DNA of 64,000 nucleotides from Bacillota bacterium (GTDB taxonomy: Bacteria; Bacillota; Clostridia; Oscillospirales; Ruminococcaceae), in the NCBI GenBank assembly GCA_023421245.1, contig JAEZTV010000019.1:46688-110687 (forward strand), in the 5' to 3' direction. Numbering within the stretch: the stretch's first letter is position 1; each line of letters opens with the position of its first letter. The notes below the pieces were generated by a model. That model worked only from the letters and a program-made list of their open reading frames with translations. It was not told the DNA's origin and made no database searches. Of this stretch, positions 43,801 to 50,523 are shown piece by piece. The translations under genes were made by a program, and so were the position numbers.

Positions 43801-44162
43801 CTAATATTAAAAGATATCATGTAAACGAAGAATGTGCGTGGTCAGAAATGGTAGAGGCTGGAGATTTTGTGTTTTTGAATTTCTGCGTGGGAAATGTTGG
43901 ACAATCTATTGAAGCACAAGTGCATGGAGCACTTGATGATATGGAGAATCATCTAAAACAGATTGGATTGACTTTAGAGTCTGTAGTTAAGGTAGATGTA
44001 TTATTAAGAGATTCTTGGAATATACCTACCATGGAAAATGTATTTAAGGAACGTTTCGCTGGTCAGTATCCAGCAAGAAAAACGATACAAACAGATTTTG
44101 CACATTTTGGTGGTCCAGAGGGACTTCATGTACAAATTGATGCAATTGCATATAAGAAATAG
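43797..44162 (+). CDS. RidA/YjgF family protein
   Basis: A 121-residue Rid protein, trimeric in its relatives, where RidA hydrolyses reactive enamine/imine intermediates. The conserved Arg is present in PARKTI. The usual VEIEAIA end, whose first Glu is part of the active site in RidA, reads VQIDAIA here, so classic imine deaminase activity is doubtful and it may belong to another Rid subgroup. The GTG start overlaps the preceding stop (GTGA), showing translational coupling with the glycosylase. The linkage of a Rid protein to a DNA glycosylase and a WYL regulator is unusual. Confidence 0.88.
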   Translation: MTNIKRYHVNEECAWSEMVEAGDFVFLNFCVGNVGQSIEAQVHGALDDMENHLKQIGLTLESVVKVDVLLRDSWNIPTMENVFKERFAGQYPARKTIQTDFAHFGGPEGLHVQIDAIAYKK

Positions 44163-44273
44163 GATATTTTGTTTTAACTCGAATAATGATTTAGAAGCAA
44201 TTTATACTGAAAGACTTTTCCAATTAGAAGAACTAAAAAGATATACATTAATACAACATTTTAAATTGTAATG

Positions 44274-44313
44274 AACAAAGCCTTCAAATAAATAAACATT
44301 TGAGGGCTTTGTT
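44274..44313 (+). terminator. Terminator of the AT-rich block
   Basis: AACAAAGCCTTCAAAT (44274-44289) pairs with ATTTGAGGGCTTTGTT (44298-44313) with one mismatch or wobble. Confidence 0.7.
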
Positions 44314-44666
44314 GCCTACAATTTTTGATACGAAAGTATTAGAATGTATTAGCAAAAGCAAGTGTTAATTACCAAGGCAATACTTGACTAAATGTAGCGA
44401 TGTTATATAGTGGCAGAAATGAGGAATTGCTAGAACTTCAGAAGTATACCTTCCACCAAGGGGGCACTAGATGCTTACGACATCATTATTGTACTCTCAA
44501 GGCACGTTGAGACGGTAGTATTGATAACAAGGAAAAATGATTGAGTGCGATGAAAACCCTTATATATCAATGCTTTTAGCACACATGGGTGTGAAACCCA
44601 CCAGGCGAAAAACATGAAAATATCGCTTCGCGGAAACAAGTCCATAAAGGCAGTATTTGATAGTCA
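44314..44666. other. Degenerate non-coding stretch
   Basis: About 350 bases with no intact gene. One frame around 44470-44545 reads DAYDIIIVLSRHVETVVLITRKND before a stop. The HVETVVL phrase resembles the C-terminal end of an RlmD-type methyltransferase or a related enzyme, so this may be a decayed gene end brought in with the mobile remnants. The evidence is weak. Confidence 0.3.
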
Positions 44667-44784
44667 AGTGGTCAGGTTAGATGTCATAGCCCCGCGAGTG
44701 GTCGGGTTAGATGTCAGCGTTCGCGAGTGGTCGATTTAGATGTTTTTTTGGATTATTTTGAGGTTGTGTGGTCAGGTTGGATGT
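44667..44784 (+). repeat. Array of four insertion-sequence-like terminal repeats
   Basis: Four related units in the same orientation: near 44669 (GTGGTCAGGTTAGATGTC), 44693 (CGCGAGTGGTCGGGTTAGATG), 44722 (CGCGAGTGGTCGATTTAGATG) and 44769 (GTGGTCAGGTTGGATGT), spaced about 30, 29 and 41 bases. Multiple short repeats of this kind occur at the ends of IS21-family elements. No transposase gene is present, so this looks like a solo end. Confidence 0.6.
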
Positions 44785-44843
44785 TGGTATAACTATGTGT
44801 CGCGATTAAAGCGATAAATCGGAATTTGCCGGAGGATATTAGT

Positions 44844-45410
44844 ATGGGAAAAGAACTGTCAGAAATGACATTGGAAGAACTATGGGATCTGTTTCCCATA
44901 TTCCTTGTTCAGCATAATGACAAGTGGGAAGAATACTACAATGAGATAGAATCTTCGATAACAAGTCTATTGTCGGGTTATCCTGTTGACAGGATCAGCC
45001 ACATCGGAAGCACAGCGATACACGGTATACAGGCGAAGAATATTGTCGATGTGATGATTGAGATTTCTGAAAAAGCCGATATTGAGGAAGTGGCGCATAC
45101 CATGGAACAGAGTGGTTTTATCAGAATGTCCACCGAAGCAAAACGTATTTCGCTCAATAAGGGGTATACAAAAGACGGATTTGCGGACAAGGTCTATCAC
45201 ATTCACCTCAGATACACCGGGGATAACGATGAACTGTATTTCCGTGACTACATGAATGAGCATCCGACGACCGCAAAGGAATACGAGAGTCTAAAGCTCG
45301 AACTATGGAAAAAGTACGAGCATGACAGAGACACTTATACCGATGCAAAAGGGGATTTCATTCGAAAGTGGACAGCAGAAGCACACAAAGTATATGGTGA
45401 CAGATACTGA
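44844..45410 (+). CDS. GrpB family nucleotidyltransferase-like protein
   Basis: A 188-residue protein of the GrpB/UPF0157 family, which has a nucleotidyltransferase-type fold. The signature is ISHIGSTAIHGIQAKNIVDVMIE (near residue 50), containing the GS and the acidic residue pattern of the fold. Further conserved parts are VYHIHLRY, FRDYMNEHP and KGDFIRKW. The biochemical role is unknown. The start is ATG 44844 behind GGAGGAT. It sits between two arrays of insertion-sequence-like repeats and ends in its own terminator, so it may have travelled as cargo. Confidence 0.9.
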   Translation: MGKELSEMTLEELWDLFPIFLVQHNDKWEEYYNEIESSITSLLSGYPVDRISHIGSTAIHGIQAKNIVDVMIEISEKADIEEVAHTMEQSGFIRMSTEAKRISLNKGYTKDGFADKVYHIHLRYTGDNDELYFRDYMNEHPTTAKEYESLKLELWKKYEHDRDTYTDAKGDFIRKWTAEAHKVYGDRY

Positions 45411-45480
45411 TGAATTTACAATTTGTCGCAAAACCGGTCATTGAAAGAAATTTCAGTTTAACTGTGAACATAAAATAATG

Positions 45481-45527
45481 CGAGGCACCCTACGTTATCA
45501 TTTCGTAGAGTGCCTCGTTAGTTTTTT
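45481..45527 (+). terminator. Terminator after grpB-like gene
   Basis: CGAGGCACCCTACG (from 45481) pairs with CGTAGAGTGCCTCG (to 45518) with one mismatch, followed by TTTTTT (45522-45527). Confidence 0.88.
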
Positions 45528-45530
45528 GGC

Positions 45531-45692
45531 TTATTCATTCACATCCACCGTCACACCGGACTTAAATTCCACCGTGAATTTGTCCTCGTAAACAGTGACT
45601 TTCTCAATAAGCCGCCGGGCAAGCGGTTCATCGTATTCGTTGATGGCGGCGGGCTGTTCCCGCAGAATCGCTCCGTGGGAACAAGTCCAAGG
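45531..45692 (-). pseudogene. C-terminal remnant of a serine site-specific recombinase
   Basis: The leftward frame ending with TAA at 45533-45531 encodes about 50 residues ending YDEPLARRLIEKVTVYED, then KFTVEFKSGVTVDVNE. This is the characteristic C terminus of large serine recombinases on Clostridial integrative and mobilisable elements. The catalytic resolvase domain and everything upstream are absent; sequence before about 45692 turns into the repeat array. The gene is therefore dead, but it marks a past integration event. Confidence 0.75.
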
Positions 45693-45703
45693 AGCGGATT
45701 TCG

Positions 45704-45757
45704 GTCGCGAGTGAACGATTTCGATGTCACCACTTCGCGAGTGAACAGGTTAGATGC
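45704..45757 (+). repeat. Two further insertion-sequence-like repeat units
   Basis: Units at about 45706 (CGCGAGTGAACGATTTCGATG) and 45736 (CGCGAGTGAACAGGTTAGATG), 30 bases apart and in the same orientation as the array at 44667-44784. The shared core is CGCGAGTG..C.GGTTAGATG. They replace the 5' part of the recombinase gene. Confidence 0.55.
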
Positions 45758-45860
45758 TGGCATCAAAAGTTCGAAAATAGGCTAATCATCATTCCTGAAA
45801 TGTGTTATGATATTAATTAGCCATCGCATTGAATCAAGTAAAATTTATGGAGGGTCACCC

Positions 45861-46217
45861 ATGAAACTGAATTATATTACTTTTATGGTCAGAGATATTG
45901 AGAGTTCACTTGATTTTTATAAGGGCCTGGCCGGTTTACATGAAACAAGACGCATAAGTCTGGAAGCCGGAGAAATTGTGTTTTTGGCAAATGTAAAAGA
46001 CGAAACCATGCTGGAACTCATCGAATTTAACGGAATGGAAAAGGTTGAAACAAAGGGAATGGTTATGAGTTTCCTTACGGATACAGAGCTTGAGGAATTG
46101 AGAGCGAAGGCCGTCACATTGGGTTATTCACCTTCAGAAATCGTGGTAAGAGGACCAAAGCCAAAACATTTTACCGTAACTGATCCCGACGGAATTGTCG
46201 TGGAATTCAGTGTTTGA
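45861..46217 (+). CDS. VOC-family (glyoxalase-like) protein
   Basis: A 118-residue single-domain vicinal-oxygen-chelate protein. It has two paired beta-alpha-beta-beta-beta modules: MKLNYITFMVRDIESSLDFYKGLAG and SFLTDTELEELRAKAVTLG, ending FTVTDPDGIVVEFSV. Metal ligands typical of the fold could be the Glu in LELIEF and the Glu in VVEFSV. The family includes glyoxalases, dioxygenases and antibiotic-binding proteins; no substrate can be assigned. The start is ATG 45861 behind GGAGGG. Confidence 0.88.
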   Translation: MKLNYITFMVRDIESSLDFYKGLAGLHETRRISLEAGEIVFLANVKDETMLELIEFNGMEKVETKGMVMSFLTDTELEELRAKAVTLGYSPSEIVVRGPKPKHFTVTDPDGIVVEFSV

Positions 46218-46316
46218 ATTTACGAGATGAGAAATAGGATTGTGCGTTGATAAGGTTTAAACAAGTGCATTTGACGCAACAATTTCCCAAAGGGGGAAAG
46301 CCAGGCAGGCGTTCAT

Positions 46317-46694
46317 ATGGCAATACAAATCAAGCGGATTTATGACCCTTTTGAGAAAAGCGACGGGATACGTTTGCTGGTAGACCGTTTGTAGCCGCGC
46401 GGTATCACAAAGGATCGCGCACGGCTGGATGGTTGGACAAAAGAGCTTGCCCCCGACACCGAACTTCGGGAATGGTTTGGGCATAAGGCAAAGAACTTTG
46501 AGGAATTTGCCGCCCTTTATCAAGCGGGACTGGATGCAAATGCCAGGGCGCAATCCGCTGTCCAACGGATTTTACTTCGAGGCAGGGATAATACGGTTAC
46601 CTTGCTGCATGGGGCGAAAGCCCCGCAAATCAACCACGCCGTCATCTTGAAAGCATATCTTGAGTCCAAGGCCGCAAACCAACAGGCTACATAG
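46317..46694 (+). pseudogene. DUF488 family gene interrupted by an amber codon
   Basis: The frame encodes a complete DUF488 protein: MAIQIKRIYDPFEKSDGIRLLVDRL, a stop, then PRGITKDRARLDGWTKELAPDTELREWFGH through a normal C terminus of about 125 codons in total. The stop is TAG at 46392-46394, exactly where the family has the Trp of DRLWPRG, so a single TGG-to-TAG change explains it. The rest of the frame is undamaged, suggesting a recent mutation or read-through. No strong ribosome site precedes the ATG. Confidence 0.85.
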
Positions 46695-46720
46695 TTTTTA
46701 TTAAGCTTGGAGTGGTTGTT

Positions 46721-47293
46721 ATGAATTCAAACTTTTCACCGAAGGTCTGGCGGGAGGACATCGTACCGCCGGAAGCCGCGGTTTATGAACAATGTGAGGT
46801 ATGCACAGGAAAATCGCGTATCATATGGGGAGAGGGAAACCCCAAAGCTCCCATCGTTATCATCCTGGATAATCCGGGCGCAAGAGAGAACAAAGAAGGC
46901 GGAGAATATGTCTGCGGGACAAGGCAAACGCTGCAAAAAGTGATATACGATGTAAATTTAATGCCGGAAGATATTTATATAACCTATTTGCTGAAATGCA
47001 GGCCGTTGCGAAAGTACGACAAAGAAAGGGCAAGACAATTCAGTATGCCATATCTTGTTCGGCAGATTGAAACAATCCGACCGAGGTTTTTGGTCTGTTT
47101 AGGTGATACCGTAGTTCAGGCTGTGTTTGGCGACAATGAAGCCCATGTGAAAAATCTGCGGGGTTCATGGCATACCGTTATGGGCTGCCCTGCAATGGTA
47201 TCATATCACCCTTTGGCCGTAAGGAGACGGCCCAATCTGGCGAACCAGTTCGCACGCGATTTTGAAATGCTGGCGCGTTCCTATCATAATTAG
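46721..47293 (+). CDS. Uracil-DNA glycosylase superfamily protein
   Basis: A 190-residue protein of the family 4/5-like uracil-DNA glycosylase fold. CEVCTGKSRIIWGEGNPKAPIVIILDNPGARENKEGGEYVCG corresponds to the N-terminal Cys pair and motif 1, and YLLKCRP carries a further Cys expected for the Fe-S cluster. RPRFLVCLGDTVVQAVFG follows, and SYHPLAVRRRP is motif 2. Motif 1 has LDNPGA instead of the usual GEAPG or GEGPG, so the activity may be altered. The start is ATG 46721 behind TTGGAG. It is the second DNA-repair-type gene in this accessory region. Confidence 0.82.
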   Translation: MNSNFSPKVWREDIVPPEAAVYEQCEVCTGKSRIIWGEGNPKAPIVIILDNPGARENKEGGEYVCGTRQTLQKVIYDVNLMPEDIYITYLLKCRPLRKYDKERARQFSMPYLVRQIETIRPRFLVCLGDTVVQAVFGDNEAHVKNLRGSWHTVMGCPAMVSYHPLAVRRRPNLANQFARDFEMLARSYHN

Positions 47294-47313
47294 ACTTTTA
47301 ATCAGGGATAAAG

Positions 47314-47457
47314 ATGACAGACACAGAGCAAATCCACGAGGAAAAGAAACTCGCTCATTTGCAGAATGAAATATTACGGCGCCGGTTGTGCCGGGATTTA
47401 TACGGTTTTGAACCGCATCCCATTGTGATGGGTAATCGTAACACCAAAATCATGTAA
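47314..47457 (+). CDS. Small hypothetical protein
   Basis: A 47-codon frame starting MTDTEQIHEEKKLAHLQNEI and ending in GNRNTKIM, with AGGGATAAAG directly before its ATG, 20 bases after the glycosylase-family gene. It is charged and helix-like in the first 30 residues. I do not recognise it; it may be translated as a tail gene of the preceding transcript. Confidence 0.35.
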   Translation: MTDTEQIHEEKKLAHLQNEILRRRLCRDLYGFEPHPIVMGNRNTKIM

Positions 47458-47660
47458 ATCAGTCAGGCTCCCCCTAAGCGGGTGCATGAAACAGGACTGC
47501 TCTTTAACGACAGCAGCGGGAAAAGGCGCATATAGATTAAAGCCGGCAGCTCACTCCAAGCAATATGCGTGATTTCACCCGTTTACGGGAATAAACACAT
47601 AACAAGTTTATTGCTTGTGGTGTTGCAGATTACACTTTTTAATGGGAGATGCACATTACT

Positions 47661-48701
47661 ATGAAATATACAATGAACTCTAAACAAAACGATAACCCAA
47701 TCATGCAAAACAGCACTCCTATAAAAATGCTTATTGCTTGCTTTTTTTCATGCATTATAGGGACTGTGCTTATGGCGATAACAGTGCACTATCATATGAT
47801 GGCAGTGTTCATTGGTATTCTCATCTGTGTCTTTATTACTACCCCGTTGTTGGCGGCAAACAAAATCAGCGTTGGAGCGGCATGTCTTGTTCCAATACTG
47901 CTCCTGTGTTTTATATATACGCCTATCAGCTGGTTTACATTTGATGGCTTATTAGGCTGCACACCTTATCTTTCCATTCTGTTTTTTGCGATGATTACAC
48001 TTACATACTATCGAAGAGGACAAGTGTTATTAATCTCCTCATATGCTGTTCTGATGTTAGGACTTACAATTCATTGGTTGGCAACCCCGACTGATGAAAG
48101 GGATGCTGTCCAGGTTATTAATATCTTAGTGGCATATATTGTTACTGCCGCACTGATTGTTGGTATATTAGAGGCTGTAAAGTGTAAGAATCTCGAAACG
48201 AATAGGCAAATTTTAGACATCTCAATGCGTGACGATCTTACGGGCCTCTTAAACCGTCGGGTTATTAACCAGGTGTGCGAGAAACTTGAAAGTGTTTTTA
48301 TAGAAGAAGGCACCGAATATGCAATGATTATAATAGATATTGATAAGTTTAAAGGAATAAACGATATCTACGGACATAACTTAGGCGACTCGGTGCTCAG
48401 AAATGTGGCTGAATGTATTCAGAAGAGCATTCGTTCCACGGACTATGCCTTTCGGTTTGGCGGAGATGAGTTTCTGATTCTAATACCCAATATAGATAGA
48501 AAAATTATTCAACAAACATACACAAGGATTGAAGCGGCTTTGTGTGAAATGAAGGATTTTGTTTTTTTAATTACAGTTAGTATGGGGTATGCTTTGCGCT
48601 CAGAAGGTTCGACTGTTACAGAGCTGTTGGAACTTGCCGATCAACGTATGTACCAGGCTAAACAAAATCAAAGTAAAAGTAAACACGGGAATACTGAATG
48701 A
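47661..48701 (+). CDS. GGDEF diguanylate cyclase, membrane-bound
   Basis: Predicted c-di-GMP synthase of 346 residues. About six hydrophobic helices occupy residues 15-165, resembling a membrane sensor without a recognisable ligand domain. The GGDEF domain follows: RDDLTGLLNRRVI, IIIDIDKFKGINDIYGHNLGD, and the intact active site GGDEF at 267-271. An inhibitory I-site RSTD (258-261) lies five residues before it, so product inhibition is expected. I prefer ATG 47661 (GGGAG 12 bases upstream) to ATG 47649, which is too close to the ribosome site. No c-di-GMP riboswitch was recognised upstream. Confidence 0.92.
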   Translation: MKYTMNSKQNDNPIMQNSTPIKMLIACFFSCIIGTVLMAITVHYHMMAVFIGILICVFITTPLLAANKISVGAACLVPILLLCFIYTPISWFTFDGLLGCTPYLSILFFAMITLTYYRRGQVLLISSYAVLMLGLTIHWLATPTDERDAVQVINILVAYIVTAALIVGILEAVKCKNLETNRQILDISMRDDLTGLLNRRVINQVCEKLESVFIEEGTEYAMIIIDIDKFKGINDIYGHNLGDSVLRNVAECIQKSIRSTDYAFRFGGDEFLILIPNIDRKIIQQTYTRIEAALCEMKDFVFLITVSMGYALRSEGSTVTELLELADQRMYQAKQNQSKSKHGNTE

Positions 48702-48725
48702 AGATGCGCTGGGAACGTAGTCTTA

Positions 48726-48920
48726 ATGTCAAGGGTAAAAAGTATTTTTAAAGAGAGAACGGATTTTGAATTTAGAAGATCAGTAGGAACAATGTATAAT
48801 GATTTAATGAAGGAACTGCTAGAAGTAAAAGAAAGAACGGACTTCCTTGCGAATAAAAATAGTAACACTAAAACGGGCAACTCTGGGGATGTTATTTTCT
48901 TGTGCTGGTTGATGGCATAA
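48726..48920 (+). CDS. Small hypothetical protein or gene fragment
   Basis: A 64-residue frame (MSRVKSIFKERTDFEF, later VKERTDFLANKN) 24 bases after the GGDEF gene. The internal repeat ERTDF is notable. The C-terminal part (GDVIFLCWLMA) looks unlike the charged N-terminal part, suggesting a truncated or frameshifted gene. No clear ribosome site. Confidence 0.25.
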   Translation: MSRVKSIFKERTDFEFRRSVGTMYNDLMKELLEVKERTDFLANKNSNTKTGNSGDVIFLCWLMA

Positions 48921-49008
48921 CTCTATCAAAACGGATGATTCGCCCTATACCATGTGTATGGCGTTAATGCAAAAGGTGATAATTACAAGGTTGGAGGGAA
49001 CTAAACGT

Positions 49009-49416
49009 ATGGATATTTGGGAGAAACTATTTCGTAAAGCAAAAGAAGTGCAAAACAGCAGAGTAATTTCACCGTTTATAACTGCGGGTGGAGTTTCTGC
49101 CGCGATACTAACGAAAAAGGGAAACATATATGTCGGGGTTTGTATTGATACCGCATCATCTTTGGGCATGTGTGCGGAAAGAAATGCGATAGCAAATATG
49201 ATTACAGGCGGCGAAAGTCAAATAGATAAAGTGCTCGCCATAACACCTGACGGCCGAGTAGGAGCTCCGTGCGGTGCTTGCCGTGAGTACATGATGCAGT
49301 TGGACAAAGACAGCGGAAGCATTGAAGTTTTGCTGGATTTTGATTCAAAAACCACTGTTAAGCTTGATGAACTGGTTCCGCAGTGGTGGGGTTATGATAG
49401 ATTTAAAACGACCTAA
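49009..49416 (+). CDS. Cytidine/blasticidin-S deaminase-like protein
   Basis: Zinc-dependent deaminase fold of 135 residues. The zinc and proton-shuttle motif is Cys55-Ala56-Glu57 in GMCAERNAIANMI, and the second motif is PCGACREYMMQL with Cys88 and Cys91. The length and motif spacing fit the cytidine-deaminase/blasticidin-S-deaminase group; free nucleoside substrates are likely, but the exact one is unknown. The start is ATG 49009 behind TTGGAGGG; an open stretch upstream to 48952 has no ribosome site. It stands alone in the accessory region. Confidence 0.88.
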   Translation: MDIWEKLFRKAKEVQNSRVISPFITAGGVSAAILTKKGNIYVGVCIDTASSLGMCAERNAIANMITGGESQIDKVLAITPDGRVGAPCGACREYMMQLDKDSGSIEVLLDFDSKTTVKLDELVPQWWGYDRFKTT

Positions 49417-49447
49417 TTGACATAATACCATATTGACATAATACCAT
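49416..49447 (+). repeat. Two tandem 16-base repeats
   Basis: ATTGACATAATACCAT occurs twice in a row (49416-49431, 49432-49447), followed by a partial third copy (ATTGAT). Each unit contains a TTGACA box. It lies between the deaminase-like gene and the pirin gene. Confidence 0.75.
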
Positions 49448-49560
49448 ATTGATTCATTTAGCATGAGTGGATGTACAGCTTGTGCACCGAATGAATGTTA
49501 ACGGCCCCCAAACGGCGGAGAGAGCTTTTTGGTTTACATAATAATATGGAGGATAAGCGT

Positions 49561-50400
49561 GTGGAAAGAAAAGTAAAGCAACAGGTGAGAGGTTATAGAA
49601 CACAAGATGGTGCCGGCGTAAGCTTGGTTAGGGTTTTAGGGCATTCAACCGTACAGGAATACGATCCGATTTTAATGCTTGATTCTTTTGACAGCACAAA
49701 CCCCGATGAGTATACCGCAGGCTTTCCCATGCATCCACACAGAGGCATAGAAACAATCAGTTATGTGTATCGAGGGAAGATGACTCATAGGGATAGTTTG
49801 GGCAACGAGGATACAATTGCCGATGGAGAGGTTCAATGGATGACGGCGGGCTCGGGTATTATGCATGAAGAAAAGCTGCCTGCCTCCGAGCGGTTGCTGG
49901 GGGTGCAGTTATGGCTTAATCTGCCGGCGAAAGACAAAATGACAGCGCCTGCTTACCATAGCATTAAAAATGCTGAAATTCAGGAGATTGCGCTTGAAAA
50001 CGGAACGCTACGGCTGCTTGCAGGCGAATATGAAAAGGATAAGGGATATAGGAGCAACTATCTTCCGCTCGATTATTATGATATTCACCTAAATTCTGAT
50101 GCGTCTATTGTTATCAATACAGAAACAAAGCGCTCGGTAATGCTTTTTACCCTGTTAGGGGACGCATATATCGGGGATGAACTGGTAACGGAAAAGACGG
50201 CGGTAAAGCTTACCGCGGGCGACCATGTTCAGATAAAGGCAACGGACCGAAAAGCACAAGTATTATTTGTGAGTTCAGCAGTTTTGGATGAACCTGTCGC
50301 TTGGGGAGGTCCCATCGTCATGAACACAAAAGAGGAACTCAACAAAGCGTTTGACGATTTGAAAAAAGGAACCTTTCTGCAAAAGGGGATATCTTATTAA
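49561..50400 (+). CDS. Pirin family protein
   Basis: Bicupin of the pirin/YhhW/YhaK type, 279 residues. The N-terminal cupin carries the metal site in FPMHPHRGIETISYVYRG (His-x-His) and MTAGSGIMHEEKLP (His and Glu). Further conserved parts are LLGVQLWLNLPAKDKM and PLDYYDIHL. Bacterial relatives are quercetin dioxygenases or regulators of metabolic enzymes; no role can be fixed here. The start is GTG 49561, 8 bases after GGAGG (49548-49552); ATG 49546 overlaps that site and is unlikely. Confidence 0.93.
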   Translation: MERKVKQQVRGYRTQDGAGVSLVRVLGHSTVQEYDPILMLDSFDSTNPDEYTAGFPMHPHRGIETISYVYRGKMTHRDSLGNEDTIADGEVQWMTAGSGIMHEEKLPASERLLGVQLWLNLPAKDKMTAPAYHSIKNAEIQEIALENGTLRLLAGEYEKDKGYRSNYLPLDYYDIHLNSDASIVINTETKRSVMLFTLLGDAYIGDELVTEKTAVKLTAGDHVQIKATDRKAQVLFVSSAVLDEPVAWGGPIVMNTKEELNKAFDDLKKGTFLQKGISY

Positions 50401-50470
50401 CCATAGAGTACCCATAACAGGTGTAGGGTATTGCGCATAAAATCTTTACGGCAGTCCGGGCTTTACCAAT

Positions 50471-50507
50471 AAAACTATCTGCCCGCTGCCGGGCAGATAG
50501 TTTTGTT
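50471..50507. terminator. Bidirectional terminator
   Basis: AAAACTATCTGCCCG (50471-50485) pairs perfectly with CGGGCAGATAGTTTT (50490-50504), with T-runs on both sides. It separates convergent pirin and ferritin-like genes. Confidence 0.9.
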
Positions 50508-50523
50508 TTAATGCTATGATTCG

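Noticed and set aside
44038..44271. A 77-codon frame overlapping the 3' end of ridA
   Set aside because: Most of it is a frame shadow of ridA, and it lacks a ribosome site; its last part before the terminator may be chance.
44400..44640. Group II intron 5' end (GAGTGCGATG)
   Set aside because: A short GTGCG-like string is not enough; no domain V hairpin or reverse-transcriptase frame is present.
44667..45757. CRISPR array
   Set aside because: The repeat units are degenerate, spacers are very short, and there are no cas genes; terminal repeats of an insertion sequence fit better.
47458..47660. c-di-GMP riboswitch before the GGDEF gene
   Set aside because: I looked for the conserved GEMM core and tetraloop receptor and found no match; the region has only unremarkable purine-rich patches.
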